This document shows, piece by piece, positions 39,868 to 47,707 of a stretch of DNA of 64,000 nucleotides. The stretch comes from Paenirhizobium selenitireducens ATCC BAA-1503 (lineage in GTDB: Bacteria; Pseudomonadota; Alphaproteobacteria; Rhizobiales; Rhizobiaceae), in NCBI RefSeq assembly GCF_000518785.1, contig NZ_JAEG01000015.1, forward strand, positions 62,001 through 126,000. Reading direction: 5' to 3'. A program made the position numbers and the translations under genes. Position 1 is the stretch's first letter; every line of letters starts with the position of its first letter. The notes below the pieces were generated by a model. That model had not been told where the DNA came from and did no database searches. It saw only the letters and a list, made by a program, of their open reading frames with translations.

Positions 39868-40119
39868 ATGACGACGGTCAGCTTGCGGGATGTGAATACC
39901 GATCTTTCCGAGCTTGTGGACGAGGCAATCAAGGGTGGCAGCGTGACGATCACCCGTGACGGCAAGCCGGTGGCGACGTTGGTGCCAGTTGAGCAAACAG
40001 CCAACACGACAACCGAGCCGAAAACCAAGCGTAGTTTCCTTGAGCACCTGATGGCGTTCCCCGAACCCGACATGGTTCTTGAACGCAATCCCTCCCGCGG
40101 GCGAGATGTCGATCTTTGA
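39868..40119 (+). CDS. Phd/YefM-like antitoxin (VapB role)
   Basis: 83 residues. The N-terminal Phd/YefM DNA-binding part is clear: TTVSLRDVNTDLSELVDEAIKGGSVTITRDGKPVATLVP. A C-terminal tail (about 50-83) would wrap the toxin. The start follows GGAGACGAAGTC. Its stop overlaps the TTG start of the PIN toxin by 4 bases, as usual for toxin-antitoxin pairs. It looks lower in GC than the flanking ABC genes, consistent with insertion. Confidence 0.85.
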   Translation: MTTVSLRDVNTDLSELVDEAIKGGSVTITRDGKPVATLVPVEQTANTTTEPKTKRSFLEHLMAFPEPDMVLERNPSRGRDVDL

Positions 40120-40550
40120 GCGGATATCTGATCGACACAAATGCGATTTCCCTCCTTTCCAACGGCAGGGCTTCACCGGCTTTCCTAGACTGGCTAAAAC
40201 AGCAGCAGCAACGGGACTTGTTGTATGCCTCATCGATTATGCTTCAAGAAATTGAAAAGGGCGTCGTGAAGCTGGAACTGGTGAAGGCGGGGAGCCCGGC
40301 TAAGGCCAAACGTTTGAGGCTATGGCTCGAGACGGTGATGTCGGATTTTCAGGATCGGTTCCTGCCAGTCGATATCGAGGTTGCATTGGCTGCAGGACGG
40401 CTTGAAGGAGCGATGCTTGCCCGTGGGCAAAATGTCGAACTCGCCGATATCCTAATTGCTGCAACAGCCCAAACGCATGACCTCACGGTCGTCACGGCCA
40501 ATATCAGGGACTTCGAGCCTCTAGGCGTCGACTGTCTTGCACCCTTTTGA
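40116..40550 (+). CDS. vapC: PIN-domain toxin, VapC-like RNase
   Basis: 144 residues from a TTG start in the antitoxin stop (TTGA). The acidic PIN active site is complete: Asp7 (YLIDTN), Glu45 (MLQEIEKGV), Asp111 (ELADILIAATA) and Asp132 with Asn129 (TANIRDF). VapC toxins cut tRNA or rRNA when the antitoxin is degraded. It is embedded between the binding-protein and ATPase genes of one ABC system, on the same strand. Base composition is more AT-rich than its neighbours. Confidence 0.87.
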   Translation: MSGYLIDTNAISLLSNGRASPAFLDWLKQQQQRDLLYASSIMLQEIEKGVVKLELVKAGSPAKAKRLRLWLETVMSDFQDRFLPVDIEVALAAGRLEGAMLARGQNVELADILIAATAQTHDLTVVTANIRDFEPLGVDCLAPF

Positions 40551-40582
40551 ACAACCTTTCTTCTGATTGGAAACTACATCCC

Positions 40583-41617
40583 ATGTCAGGTCTGACACTC
40601 AATGCCGTCACCAAGCAGTTCGGTCCGTTCACGGCCGTCGACCAGGTGCAACTGGCCGTGCCGCACGGCACCTTCGTCTGCATGCTCGGACCTTCGGGCT
40701 GCGGCAAGACCACGCTGCTTCGGATGATTGCCGGCCTCGACACGCCGACCGGCGGTTCGATCGTGCTCGACGGCGAGGACATCACGGCCGTGCCGACCCA
40801 CAAGCGCAATCTCGGCATGGTGTTCCAGTCCCTGGCGCTGTTCCCGCATCTGACGGTGGGCGAGAACATCGCCTATCCTCTGCGCATCCGCGGCATCGGC
40901 CGTGAGGAACAGGTGAAGCGTGTCAACGAACTGCTCGCCATGATCCATCTCACCGGCTATGCCGACCGGCCGGTCACCAAGCTATCCGGTGGTCAGCGCC
41001 AGCGCGTGGCGATCGCCCGGGCGCTCGCTATCTCGCCAAAACTCTTCCTGCTCGACGAGCCGCTCTCGGCGCTCGATGCCAAGCTGCGCGAGGCCATGCA
41101 GGTCGAACTGCGCAAGCTGCAACAGCAGCTCGGCATTACCACCATCGTCGTCACCCACGACCAGCGCGAGGCCATGACCATGGCCGACACCGTGGTGGTG
41201 ATGAACGGCGGCAAGATCCGCCAGGCGGCAAGCCCGATCGAGATCTACCGCAAGCCCGCCGACCGTTTCGTCGCCGATTTTATCGGCTCCACCAATCTCC
41301 TGCCGCTCACCGTCGAGGGCGGGCGCACGCTGGTGCTCGGCCAGGCGGTCGAAGGTTTCGCGCCGCCTGCGGGCCTCGCCGCGGCCAGCCTGTCGGTCCG
41401 CCCGGAGGATATTCATCTATCCGCGCCGGGTGAGGGTCGGCTCACCGGCCGCGTCACCTTCATCCGCGATCTCGGCGGCACGATCGAGACTTTCATCGAC
41501 GTGCGCGGCACCGAAGTGGTGGCCGTCTCGACGCCGCGCGAACGGCCGGTCGTCTCGGTCGGCCAGGATGTCGGCGTGGTGATCGATCCCGCCACCGCCG
41601 TGGTGCTTGCCGCATGA
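40583..41617 (+). CDS. Polyamine-type ABC transporter ATPase (PotA-like)
   Basis: 344 residues. Walker A GPSGCGKTT (36-44), signature LSGGQRQRVAIARAL, Walker B LFLLDEPLSALDAKLR, switch His in VVTHDQREAMTMAD, and a C-terminal TOBE domain (about 270-340). It powers the two following permeases. The ATG at 40583 is chosen, but a TTG at 40547 overlapping the toxin stop (TTGA) would couple it to vapC and add 12 residues. The stop overlaps the next start by 4 bases. Confidence 0.87.
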   Translation: MSGLTLNAVTKQFGPFTAVDQVQLAVPHGTFVCMLGPSGCGKTTLLRMIAGLDTPTGGSIVLDGEDITAVPTHKRNLGMVFQSLALFPHLTVGENIAYPLRIRGIGREEQVKRVNELLAMIHLTGYADRPVTKLSGGQRQRVAIARALAISPKLFLLDEPLSALDAKLREAMQVELRKLQQQLGITTIVVTHDQREAMTMADTVVVMNGGKIRQAASPIEIYRKPADRFVADFIGSTNLLPLTVEGGRTLVLGQAVEGFAPPAGLAAASLSVRPEDIHLSAPGEGRLTGRVTFIRDLGGTIETFIDVRGTEVVAVSTPRERPVVSVGQDVGVVIDPATAVVLAA

Positions 41618-42468
41618 GACGCGAACCGCCCCAGAGAGCTCTCGACTATGCGCCGCTCGCCTTTCCGGCGGCCATGCTGATCCTGTTCTTCGTCGTGCCG
41701 TTCGCGACGATGATTGCCGTCAGCTTCTTCCAGCGCAATCCCTCCGGTTTCTATTCCCCGGCCTTCGTGCTCGACAATTATGCCCGCTTCATCAGCCCCT
41801 TCTTCGCCGGCGTGCTCGGCTTCTCGCTGATGCTGGCGATCGCGGTGGCCGTGGTCTGCGTGGTGCTCGGCCTGCCATTCACCTATCTGCTCGCCCGCAT
41901 GTCGCGCAAAGCCCAGGTGCTGTGGCTGGTGGCGCTGCTGTCGATCCTGTCCCTGTCGGAAGTCATCATCGGCTTTGCCTGGTCGACGCTGTTTTCGCGC
42001 ACCGCCGGCATCACCAACCTGCTGGTCATGATCGGGCTGATGGAAAAGCCCGTGGCGCTGATGCCGAATTTCGGCGCGGTGCTGACCGGCATGGCCTATC
42101 AGGCGCTGCCCTATACCGTGCTGGTGCTTTATCCCGCGCTCGTTCGGCTCGATCCGACGCTGACCGAGGCGGCCCGCACGCTCGGCGCCTCGCCGATCCG
42201 GGCCTTCTTCACCGTGGTCGTCCCGGCGCTTCGCAACACCATTCTCGCGACGCTGATCATGGTCTTCATCTTCGCGCTCGGCTCCTATCTGCTGCCGCAG
42301 ATCCTCGGGCGGCCGCAGCACTGGACGCTGTCGGTGCTGATCACCGACCAGGCGATCTACCAGTCGAACATGCCGTTCGCAGCGGCCATGGCGGTGTTCC
42401 TCGTGCTCGTCACGCTTGGCATGGTGGCGCTGACTCTGTTCGTCGGCCGCAAGGGAGAGACGGCATGA
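41614..42468 (+). CDS. Polyamine-type ABC transporter permease (PotB-like)
   Basis: 284 residues with six membrane segments and the EAA loop EAARTLGASPIRAFFTVVVP. The large periplasmic loop between the first two segments is typical of PotB. Start and stop both overlap neighbours by 4 bases (ATGA), so ATPase and permeases are made together. Confidence 0.86.
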   Translation: MRREPPQRALDYAPLAFPAAMLILFFVVPFATMIAVSFFQRNPSGFYSPAFVLDNYARFISPFFAGVLGFSLMLAIAVAVVCVVLGLPFTYLLARMSRKAQVLWLVALLSILSLSEVIIGFAWSTLFSRTAGITNLLVMIGLMEKPVALMPNFGAVLTGMAYQALPYTVLVLYPALVRLDPTLTEAARTLGASPIRAFFTVVVPALRNTILATLIMVFIFALGSYLLPQILGRPQHWTLSVLITDQAIYQSNMPFAAAMAVFLVLVTLGMVALTLFVGRKGETA

Positions 42469-43265
42469 ACACGCTGCTGACCCGTATCTACTTCACCCTG
42501 ATCGGTATCTTCCTCGCCGCCCCGATCGTCGTGGTCGCCGGCGTCTCGGTCAACGAGAAGCAGAGCCTGACCTTCCCGCCGCAGGGCTTTTCGCTGGCCT
42601 GGTATGGCGCGATCTTCACCGACACCGGCTGGCGCTCCGCCTTCTTCGCCTCGGTCCTATTGGCGCTCGCCTCGGCGGCGCTGGCGGTTACGATCGCCCT
42701 GCCGCTTGCCTGGTTCCTATGGCGGCGTATCGCGCCCTGGGCCAACATCTTCCAGGTGCTCGGCATCGCGCCCTTTACCCTGCCGCCCGTCATCACGGCG
42801 CTGGGTCTCCTGACCTTCTGGGCGACCACCGGCTTCTACGGCCAGCCGTGGACGGCGGTGATCGGGCACGCGATCTTCTTCGTGACGCTGCCGCTCGTCA
42901 CGCTGTCGCTCGGCTTTTCCGCCATCGACCGCTCGCTGGTCGAGGCGGCGGCCACCATGGGGGCCGACGACAGGACGGTGTTCCGCACCGTCGTGCTGCC
43001 GCTGATCCGGCCCTATCTGGTGTCCGGCTATGCGTTTGCCTTCGTCCTGTCGCTCAACGAATACATCGTCGCCTACATGACGGTCGGCTTCACCATGGAG
43101 ACGCTGCCGATCAAGATCTTCAACGCGCTACGCTACGGCTATACGCCGACCATGGCCTCGGTGACGATCCTGTTCGTCGCGGTCGCGGCGTTGGTCTTCG
43201 GTCTCGTCGCCCGGTTCGGCGACCTGCCGAAGCTGCTCGGCGCCATGGCCGAAGACGAGCGCTGA
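42465..43265 (+). CDS. Polyamine-type ABC transporter permease (PotC-like)
   Basis: 266 residues, six membrane segments, EAA loop EAAATMGADDRTVFRTVVLP, and the PotC-like segment FVLSLNEYIVAYMTVGF. Last gene of the importer; a hairpin follows within 40 bases. The ATG start overlaps the PotB-like stop. Confidence 0.86.
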   Translation: MNTLLTRIYFTLIGIFLAAPIVVVAGVSVNEKQSLTFPPQGFSLAWYGAIFTDTGWRSAFFASVLLALASAALAVTIALPLAWFLWRRIAPWANIFQVLGIAPFTLPPVITALGLLTFWATTGFYGQPWTAVIGHAIFFVTLPLVTLSLGFSAIDRSLVEAAATMGADDRTVFRTVVLPLIRPYLVSGYAFAFVLSLNEYIVAYMTVGFTMETLPIKIFNALRYGYTPTMASVTILFVAVAALVFGLVARFGDLPKLLGAMAEDER

Positions 43266-43281
43266 CCGGCGATCTTGCACA

Positions 43282-43304
43282 GGCGTCGGGGTTCGCCCCG
43301 GCGT
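43282..43304 (+). terminator. Probable terminator of the polyamine-type ABC operon
   Basis: GGCGTCGGGG-TTCG-CCCGGCGTC-type stem with G-U pairs and a TTCG loop, 16 bases after the last permease and followed by TTTCC. The short U-run makes it moderate. Confidence 0.5.
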
Positions 43305-43721
43305 CTTTCCAGTTCGTAAGCGCAAATCCTAAAGACTAGCCGGCCAGATTTACCCTTCGTTTAGGTTTGAGGCCTAACCCTTGCTTTGTTCCGGATGGAA
43401 CTCCGCGCATGACGTAGCGGATGATGAAACATGGGGATGAGGCACATGATGTGCGCAACAGGGTCCGCGATCATTGCGGACATGAATGAACACCTGCCGT
43501 CACGGCTCGTGACGCCAAATCGGGCACCCTCGGCGGTGTCCCTTGCGTTTCCCGGCTCTAGCCGGTCCTTGGCCCTTTGGCCAATCCAGTCCACCCTTTT
43601 GAGACAAGCGGCCGTCCTTCGGCTGGTCCGCGCCCTGCGACCCGCGCGAGCGGCCGTCGCGGCGAGCCCGCGCGCCCCGAAGTCCAGATAGTCACGCCAT
43701 CGGTCCCGCCAAGGGACCGTC

Positions 43722-43786
43722 GCGATGCCTATCGGTGCCGTCCCGTCACCCCATGCCGGACGGCCCATGACCTCGATAGGCATCGC
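43722..43786. repeat. Two-step inverted repeat in the gap
   Basis: GCGATGCCTATCG (43722-43734) pairs with CGATAGGCATCGC (43774-43786), and inside it GCCGTCC (43737-43743) pairs with GGACGGC (43758-43764). The two stems form one 65-base folded unit. Confidence 0.65.
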
Positions 43787-43787
43787 G

Positions 43788-43832
43788 GGAGGAGCACGGC
43801 ACGCCCCCACCCCCCCAGAGTCGTGCTCCTCC
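43788..43832. repeat. 11-base inverted repeat with C-rich loop
   Basis: GGAGGAGCACG (43788-43798) and CGTGCTCCTCC (43822-43832) are perfect reverse complements around a 23-base loop rich in C. The right arm contains a CTCCTCC anti-Shine-Dalgarno-like stretch. Confidence 0.6.
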
Positions 43833-43846
43833 ACCCCTTTCCAAGA

Positions 43847-43884
43847 CAGAACGGCCGACGGAATCGCTTCCGCCGGCCGTTCTG
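43847..43884 (-). terminator. Strong hairpin after the 3-hydroxyisobutyrate dehydrogenase gene
   Basis: CAGAACGGCCG pairs with CGGCCGTTCTG, and after one mismatch CGGAA pairs with TTCCG around a TCGC loop, giving 16 pairs. It lies 20 bases past the stop at 43905. On the minus strand the tail is GTCTTGG, a weak U-run, so it may be a stability hairpin. Confidence 0.55.
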
Positions 43885-43904
43885 CTGCGCAGGAGGGAGG
43901 ACAC

Positions 43905-44780
43905 TCAGCCGCGCAGCATCTCGATGATCGCCGAGAAGTCCCGGCCGCCATGGCCCTGCTTGTCGAACAGGTCGAAGAGCTGGGCGGCTTCGGCGCCGAG
44001 CGGGGTTGCAGCACCCGCTGCAAGGGCTGCTTCCTGCGCCAGTTTCAGGTCCTTCAGCATCAGGGCCGCGGCGAAGCCGGGCTTGTAGTCGTTGTTGGCC
44101 GGCGAGGTCGGCACGGGGCCGGGGACCGGGCAATAGGTGTTGATCGACCAGCACTGGCCGGACGAGGTGGACGCGACGTCGAACAGCGCCTGGTGGCTCA
44201 GCCCCAGCTTTTCGCCGAGCGCGAAGGCTTCGCAGACACCGATCATCGAAATGCCGAGGATCATGTTGTTGCAGATCTTGGCGGCCTGGCCGGCGCCGTT
44301 GCCGCCGCAATGGACGATCTTCTTGCCCATGGCTTCGAGGATAGGCTTTGCGCTGGCGAAGGCCTCGTCGCTGCCGCCGGCCATGAAGGTGAGCGTGCCG
44401 GCCGAAGCGCCGCCGGTGCCGCCGGATACGGGAGCGTCGAGCGACAGGCAATCGGCGCCGGCGGCAAGCTCATGCGCCTTGCGGGCGCTTTCGACATCAA
44501 TGGTCGAGCAGTCGATCAGCAATGTACCGGCCTTCGCCGCCGAGACGAGTTCGCCCCAGACCGAGAGCACATGCGCTCCCTTCGGCAGCATGGTGACCAC
44601 CGTGTCGGCGCCGGCGATGGCGTCCTTGATCGACGTCGCGGGCGACACGCCGGAAGCTGTCGCGGTCTTCAGGATCTCGGCCGAGAGGTCGAAGCCCTTC
44701 GCGACATGGCCGGCCTTGACGAGGTTGGCGGCCATGGGGCCGCCCATGTTGCCCAGTCCGATGAATGCGATAGTGGCCAT
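43905..44780 (-). CDS. mmsB: 3-Hydroxyisobutyrate dehydrogenase family protein
   Basis: 291 residues of the beta-hydroxyacid dehydrogenase family. N-terminal FIGLGNMGGPMAANLVKAG binds NAD, DAPVSGGTGGASAGTLTFMAGG is the substrate motif, GAGQAAKICNNM carries the catalytic Lys, and KDLKLAQEAALAAG is the C-terminal signature. The size and motifs fit MmsB, which oxidises 3-hydroxyisobutyrate to methylmalonate semialdehyde in valine breakdown. It lies 22 bases after the GMC oxidoreductase gene. Valine/propionate genes nearby support the role. Confidence 0.87.
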   Translation of the reverse strand: MATIAFIGLGNMGGPMAANLVKAGHVAKGFDLSAEILKTATASGVSPATSIKDAIAGADTVVTMLPKGAHVLSVWGELVSAAKAGTLLIDCSTIDVESARKAHELAAGADCLSLDAPVSGGTGGASAGTLTFMAGGSDEAFASAKPILEAMGKKIVHCGGNGAGQAAKICNNMILGISMIGVCEAFALGEKLGLSHQALFDVASTSSGQCWSINTYCPVPGPVPTSPANNDYKPGFAAALMLKDLKLAQEAALAAGAATPLGAEAAQLFDLFDKQGHGGRDFSAIIEMLRG

Positions 44781-44802
44781 TTCAGTCTCCTGTCTTTAAG
44801 CG

Positions 44803-46398
44803 TCAGCGATTGTCCGCGAGGATCATCTCGGCCGCCTTCTCGGCGATCATGATGGTCGGCGAATTGGTGTTGCCGGAGGTGATCGTCGGCATGATCGAGG
44901 CATCGGCGATCCGAAGCCGCTTCAGCGCTCGCATTTTCAAGCGCGGATCGACGACGCTCTGCTCGTCCGAACCCATACGGCAGGTGCCGACCGGGTGGAA
45001 GATCGTCGTGCCGATTTCACCGGCCGCGCGCATTAGATCTTCGTCTGACTCGTAGGCCGGACCCGGCTTGAATTCCTGCGGATTATAGCGGGCGAAGGAC
45101 GGCTGCTGGGCAATCTTGCGGGTGAGCCGGATCGACCTGACGGCGACGTCCCGGTCGGCCGGTGCGGTCAGGTAGCGTGGGGCAATGACCGGCTGGGCGG
45201 CGAAGTCCGGTGTCGTCGCATGGACCGAGCCACGGCTTTCGGGTCTGAGATTGCACACGCTGGCAGTCACCGCCGGGAAGGGGTGCACGGGCTCGCCGAA
45301 TTTTTCCAGCGTTACCGGCTGCACGTGATACTGCAGGTCGGGCGTTTCCTTGTCCGGGCCCGAGCGGGTGAAGATGCCGAGCTGGCTCGGTGCCATGGCC
45401 ATCGGGCCGGAGCGTTTCAACAGGTATTCCAGGCCGATCGAGGCCTTGCCGATCAGGCTCGAGGCTTTCTCGTTCAAGGTCGGCACGCCGGTGACCTTGA
45501 AGGCGAGGCGCAGCTGCAGATGGTCCTGCAGGTTCTCGCCGACGTCGCGCACGTCCTTCTTCACCTCGATCCCGGCATTCGTCAGCACTTCGCCACGGCC
45601 GATGCCGGAGCGTTCGAGAATATGCGGCGAGCCGATCGCGCCGGCGCACAGCACCGTCTCGCGCCTTGCCGAGAACTTCTTGGTCACGCCGTCATGATGC
45701 ACCTCGACGCCGGTCACGGCATCATCCTCGATGATCAGGCGCTTGACATGCGCCTTGATCAGAACGGTGAGGTTGCCGCGCTTGACGGCAGGGCGCAGGA
45801 AGGCCTTGGAGGTGTTCCAGCGGATGCCGGAGCGCTGGTTGACGTCGAAATAGCCGGACCCTTCATTGCTGCCACGGTTAAAGTCGGCGGTCTCGGGGAT
45901 GCCGGCTTCCTTGGCCGCCTGCTGGAAGGCTTCGAGCACCGCCCAGCGGACGCGGGCCTTTTCCACCCGCCATTCGCCGCCCGCGCCGTGCATTTCGTCG
46001 GCGCCCTTGTAGAAGTCTTCCGACTTCCGGAAGAGCGGCAGGACATCGTCCCAGCCCCAGCCCTCGCAGCCCATCTGGCGCCACTGGTCATAGTCCCGGG
46101 CCTGGCCGCGCATGTAGATCATGCCGTTGATCGACGAGCAGCCGCCGAGCACCTTGCCGCGCGGATAGCTGAGCGAGCGGCCGTTCAGGCCCTCTTCCTT
46201 GGCTGTGGTGAAGCACCAGTCGGTGCGCGGGTTGTTGATGCAATAGAGATAGCCGACGGGGATGTGCACCCAGTGGTAATTGTCGCTGCCGCCGGCTTCC
46301 AGGAGCAGGACGCGCGTCGCCGGATCGGCCGCCAGGCGGTTGGCCATCACGCAGCCGGCCGTGCCGGCGCCGATGACGATGTAGTCGTAGCTTTCCAT
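44803..46398 (-). CDS. GMC-family FAD oxidoreductase (choline dehydrogenase-like)
   Basis: 531 residues. FAD motif YIVIGAGTAGCVMANRLA at the N-terminus, GMC signatures PRGKVLGGCSSINGMIYMRG (about 80-99) and GAIGSPHILERSGIG (about 255), and the C-terminal active-site regions FHPVGTCRMG (catalytic His) and TSGNTNSPTIMIAEKAA (Asn). It resembles BetA and the broader alcohol/choline dehydrogenase clade; BetA proper cannot be claimed since betB and betI are absent. It is co-directional with mmsB and could supply an aldehyde or acid to it. Confidence 0.85.
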   Translation of the reverse strand: MESYDYIVIGAGTAGCVMANRLAADPATRVLLLEAGGSDNYHWVHIPVGYLYCINNPRTDWCFTTAKEEGLNGRSLSYPRGKVLGGCSSINGMIYMRGQARDYDQWRQMGCEGWGWDDVLPLFRKSEDFYKGADEMHGAGGEWRVEKARVRWAVLEAFQQAAKEAGIPETADFNRGSNEGSGYFDVNQRSGIRWNTSKAFLRPAVKRGNLTVLIKAHVKRLIIEDDAVTGVEVHHDGVTKKFSARRETVLCAGAIGSPHILERSGIGRGEVLTNAGIEVKKDVRDVGENLQDHLQLRLAFKVTGVPTLNEKASSLIGKASIGLEYLLKRSGPMAMAPSQLGIFTRSGPDKETPDLQYHVQPVTLEKFGEPVHPFPAVTASVCNLRPESRGSVHATTPDFAAQPVIAPRYLTAPADRDVAVRSIRLTRKIAQQPSFARYNPQEFKPGPAYESDEDLMRAAGEIGTTIFHPVGTCRMGSDEQSVVDPRLKMRALKRLRIADASIMPTITSGNTNSPTIMIAEKAAEMILADNR

Positions 46399-46707
46399 GC
46401 TTCACTCCGCATCGGCCTTGGGACCGATTTTTTGTCAAAGGTGGCGACAGGTCCTGAAGGCACCCGTCTGCCCTTGTGAGTTTGTCAAAGGGCGAGGATC
46501 GTCCCTCGGGGGGGGACCGAACGTGGCAGGCCGGTGGCCGACGGATACCCTCTTCTCCCCGACGGGGAGAAGTGCCGAGCGTAGCGAGGCGATGAGGGGG
46601 CCAAGTGCACTCAGATCAGTTGGCTTCGCCCCCCTCATCCGGCGCTGCGCGCCACCTTCTCCCCGACGGGGAGAAGAGGGGTACCGCCTCCGCTTTCCGT
46701 CTCGTCC
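46399..46707. other. Gap with palindrome family 2 between livM and the GMC gene
   Basis: 309 bases without a supported gene. It contains the paired palindromes at 46548-46683. Confidence 0.7.
46548..46683. repeat. Paired palindromes, family 2, copy 1
   Basis: CTTCTCCCCGACGGGGAGAAG occurs at 46552-46572 and again at 46656-46676. The inner flanks differ: left GTGCCGAGCGTAGCGAGGCG then ATGAGGGGG, right CCCCCTCATCCGGCGC then TGCGCGCCACC. The same two-arm unit occurs in reverse orientation at 54665-54784. Confidence 0.85.
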
Positions 46708-47706
46708 TTACCGTCGGTATTCGAAGCCGAACCTGCGGCCGAGGCGCGAGGCGTAGAATTCGCCGACGATGCCGCGCCGGAAGACCAGCACGCAGACCAT
46801 GAACACCACGCCGGTGATGACCGTCACCGGGAACCCGGTGGTGGCGAGGTAATTGCCGAGCGTCACCACGAGGCCGGCGCCGAAGATCGGGCCGATCAAC
46901 GTGCCGATGCCGCCGAGCAGGGTCATCAGGATAACCTCGCCGGACATCTGCCAGGTGACGTCGGTCAGCGTGGCGAACTGGAAGACCAGCGCCTTCAGCG
47001 AACCGGCAAGGCCGGTCAGCGCCGCCGACATGACGAAGGCGCCGAGCTTGTAGCGGGCGACCGAATAGCCGAGCGAGGTGGCACGCGCCTCGTTCTCGCG
47101 GATCGATTTCAAGATCATGCCGAAGGGCGAGTTGATGAAGCGCCAGATGACCAGCAGGCCGATGACGAAGACGGCGAGCACGAGATAATACATCGACAGC
47201 GGCTGGCTGAGGTCGATGAAGCCGAACAGATGGCCGCGCGGTACCGACTGGATGCCGTCCTCGCCATGGGTGAATTCGGCCTGCAGGCAGAAGAAGAAGA
47301 ACATCTGCGACAGCGCCAGCGTGATCATGGCGAAGTAGATGCCCTGCCGGCGGATGGCGAAGAAGCCCATCACAAGTCCGAGGATGGCCGCGCCTATGAC
47401 GCCCGTCAGGATGCCGAGCTCGGGCGAAAAGCCCCATTCCTTCACCGCATGGGCGGTGAAGTAGGAAGCCCCGCCGAAGAAGGCGGCATGGCCGAAGGAC
47501 AAAAGACCGGTATAGCCGAGCAGCAGGTTGAAGGCGCAGGCGAACAGCGCGAAGCACAGCACCTTCATCAGGAAGACGGGATAGAGGAAGAAGGGCGCGG
47601 CGATGAGCAGCAGCAGTCCGGCGCCGATAAGGACGGCGCGGGCGGCGGTTGCGTTGCCCGAGGCCGGCGGAACGTGGGTCGAGGTTGTTGTCGTGGTATG
47701 AGCCAT
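46708..47706 (-). CDS. livM: Branched-chain amino acid ABC permease LivM
   Basis: 332 residues, about ten membrane segments, BPD_transp_2 family. Landmarks are LLLGYTGLLSFGHAAFFGGASY near 65 and VILMTLLGGIGTLIGPIFGA near 260. Last gene of the livKGFHM operon. Two starts are possible: ATG at 47706 (GGGA 8 bases upstream) or ATG at 47715 (3 residues longer, overlapping the livH stop). Confidence 0.88.
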   Translation of the reverse strand: MAHTTTTTSTHVPPASGNATAARAVLIGAGLLLLIAAPFFLYPVFLMKVLCFALFACAFNLLLGYTGLLSFGHAAFFGGASYFTAHAVKEWGFSPELGILTGVIGAAILGLVMGFFAIRRQGIYFAMITLALSQMFFFFCLQAEFTHGEDGIQSVPRGHLFGFIDLSQPLSMYYLVLAVFVIGLLVIWRFINSPFGMILKSIRENEARATSLGYSVARYKLGAFVMSAALTGLAGSLKALVFQFATLTDVTWQMSGEVILMTLLGGIGTLIGPIFGAGLVVTLGNYLATTGFPVTVITGVVFMVCVLVFRRGIVGEFYASRLGRRFGFEYRR

Positions 47707-47707
47707 G

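Larger units (their letters stand above)
43266..43904. other. Gene-poor, hairpin-rich gap
   Basis: 639 bases with no ORF I can support on either strand. It holds at least seven inverted repeats: 43282-43304, 43463-43481, 43498-43514 (CGTCACG-GCT-CGTGACG), 43569-43584 (TTGGCC-CTTT-GGCCAA), 43722-43786, 43788-43832 and 43847-43884. This density is far above the other gaps and would fit a structured RNA, a cluster of terminators, or degraded repeats. Confidence 0.6.

Noticed and set aside
43361-43483. 40-residue minus-strand ORF in the hairpin-rich gap, beginning MSAMIADPVAHIMC
   Set aside because: A weak AGGTG lies upstream, but there is no family match that I know, and the same bases give equally open frames on the plus strand. 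Kept as part of the gap, not as a gene.
44803-46398. betA choline dehydrogenase
   Set aside because: GMC motifs fit, but no betB, betI or choline transporter is nearby, so only the broader family is claimed.
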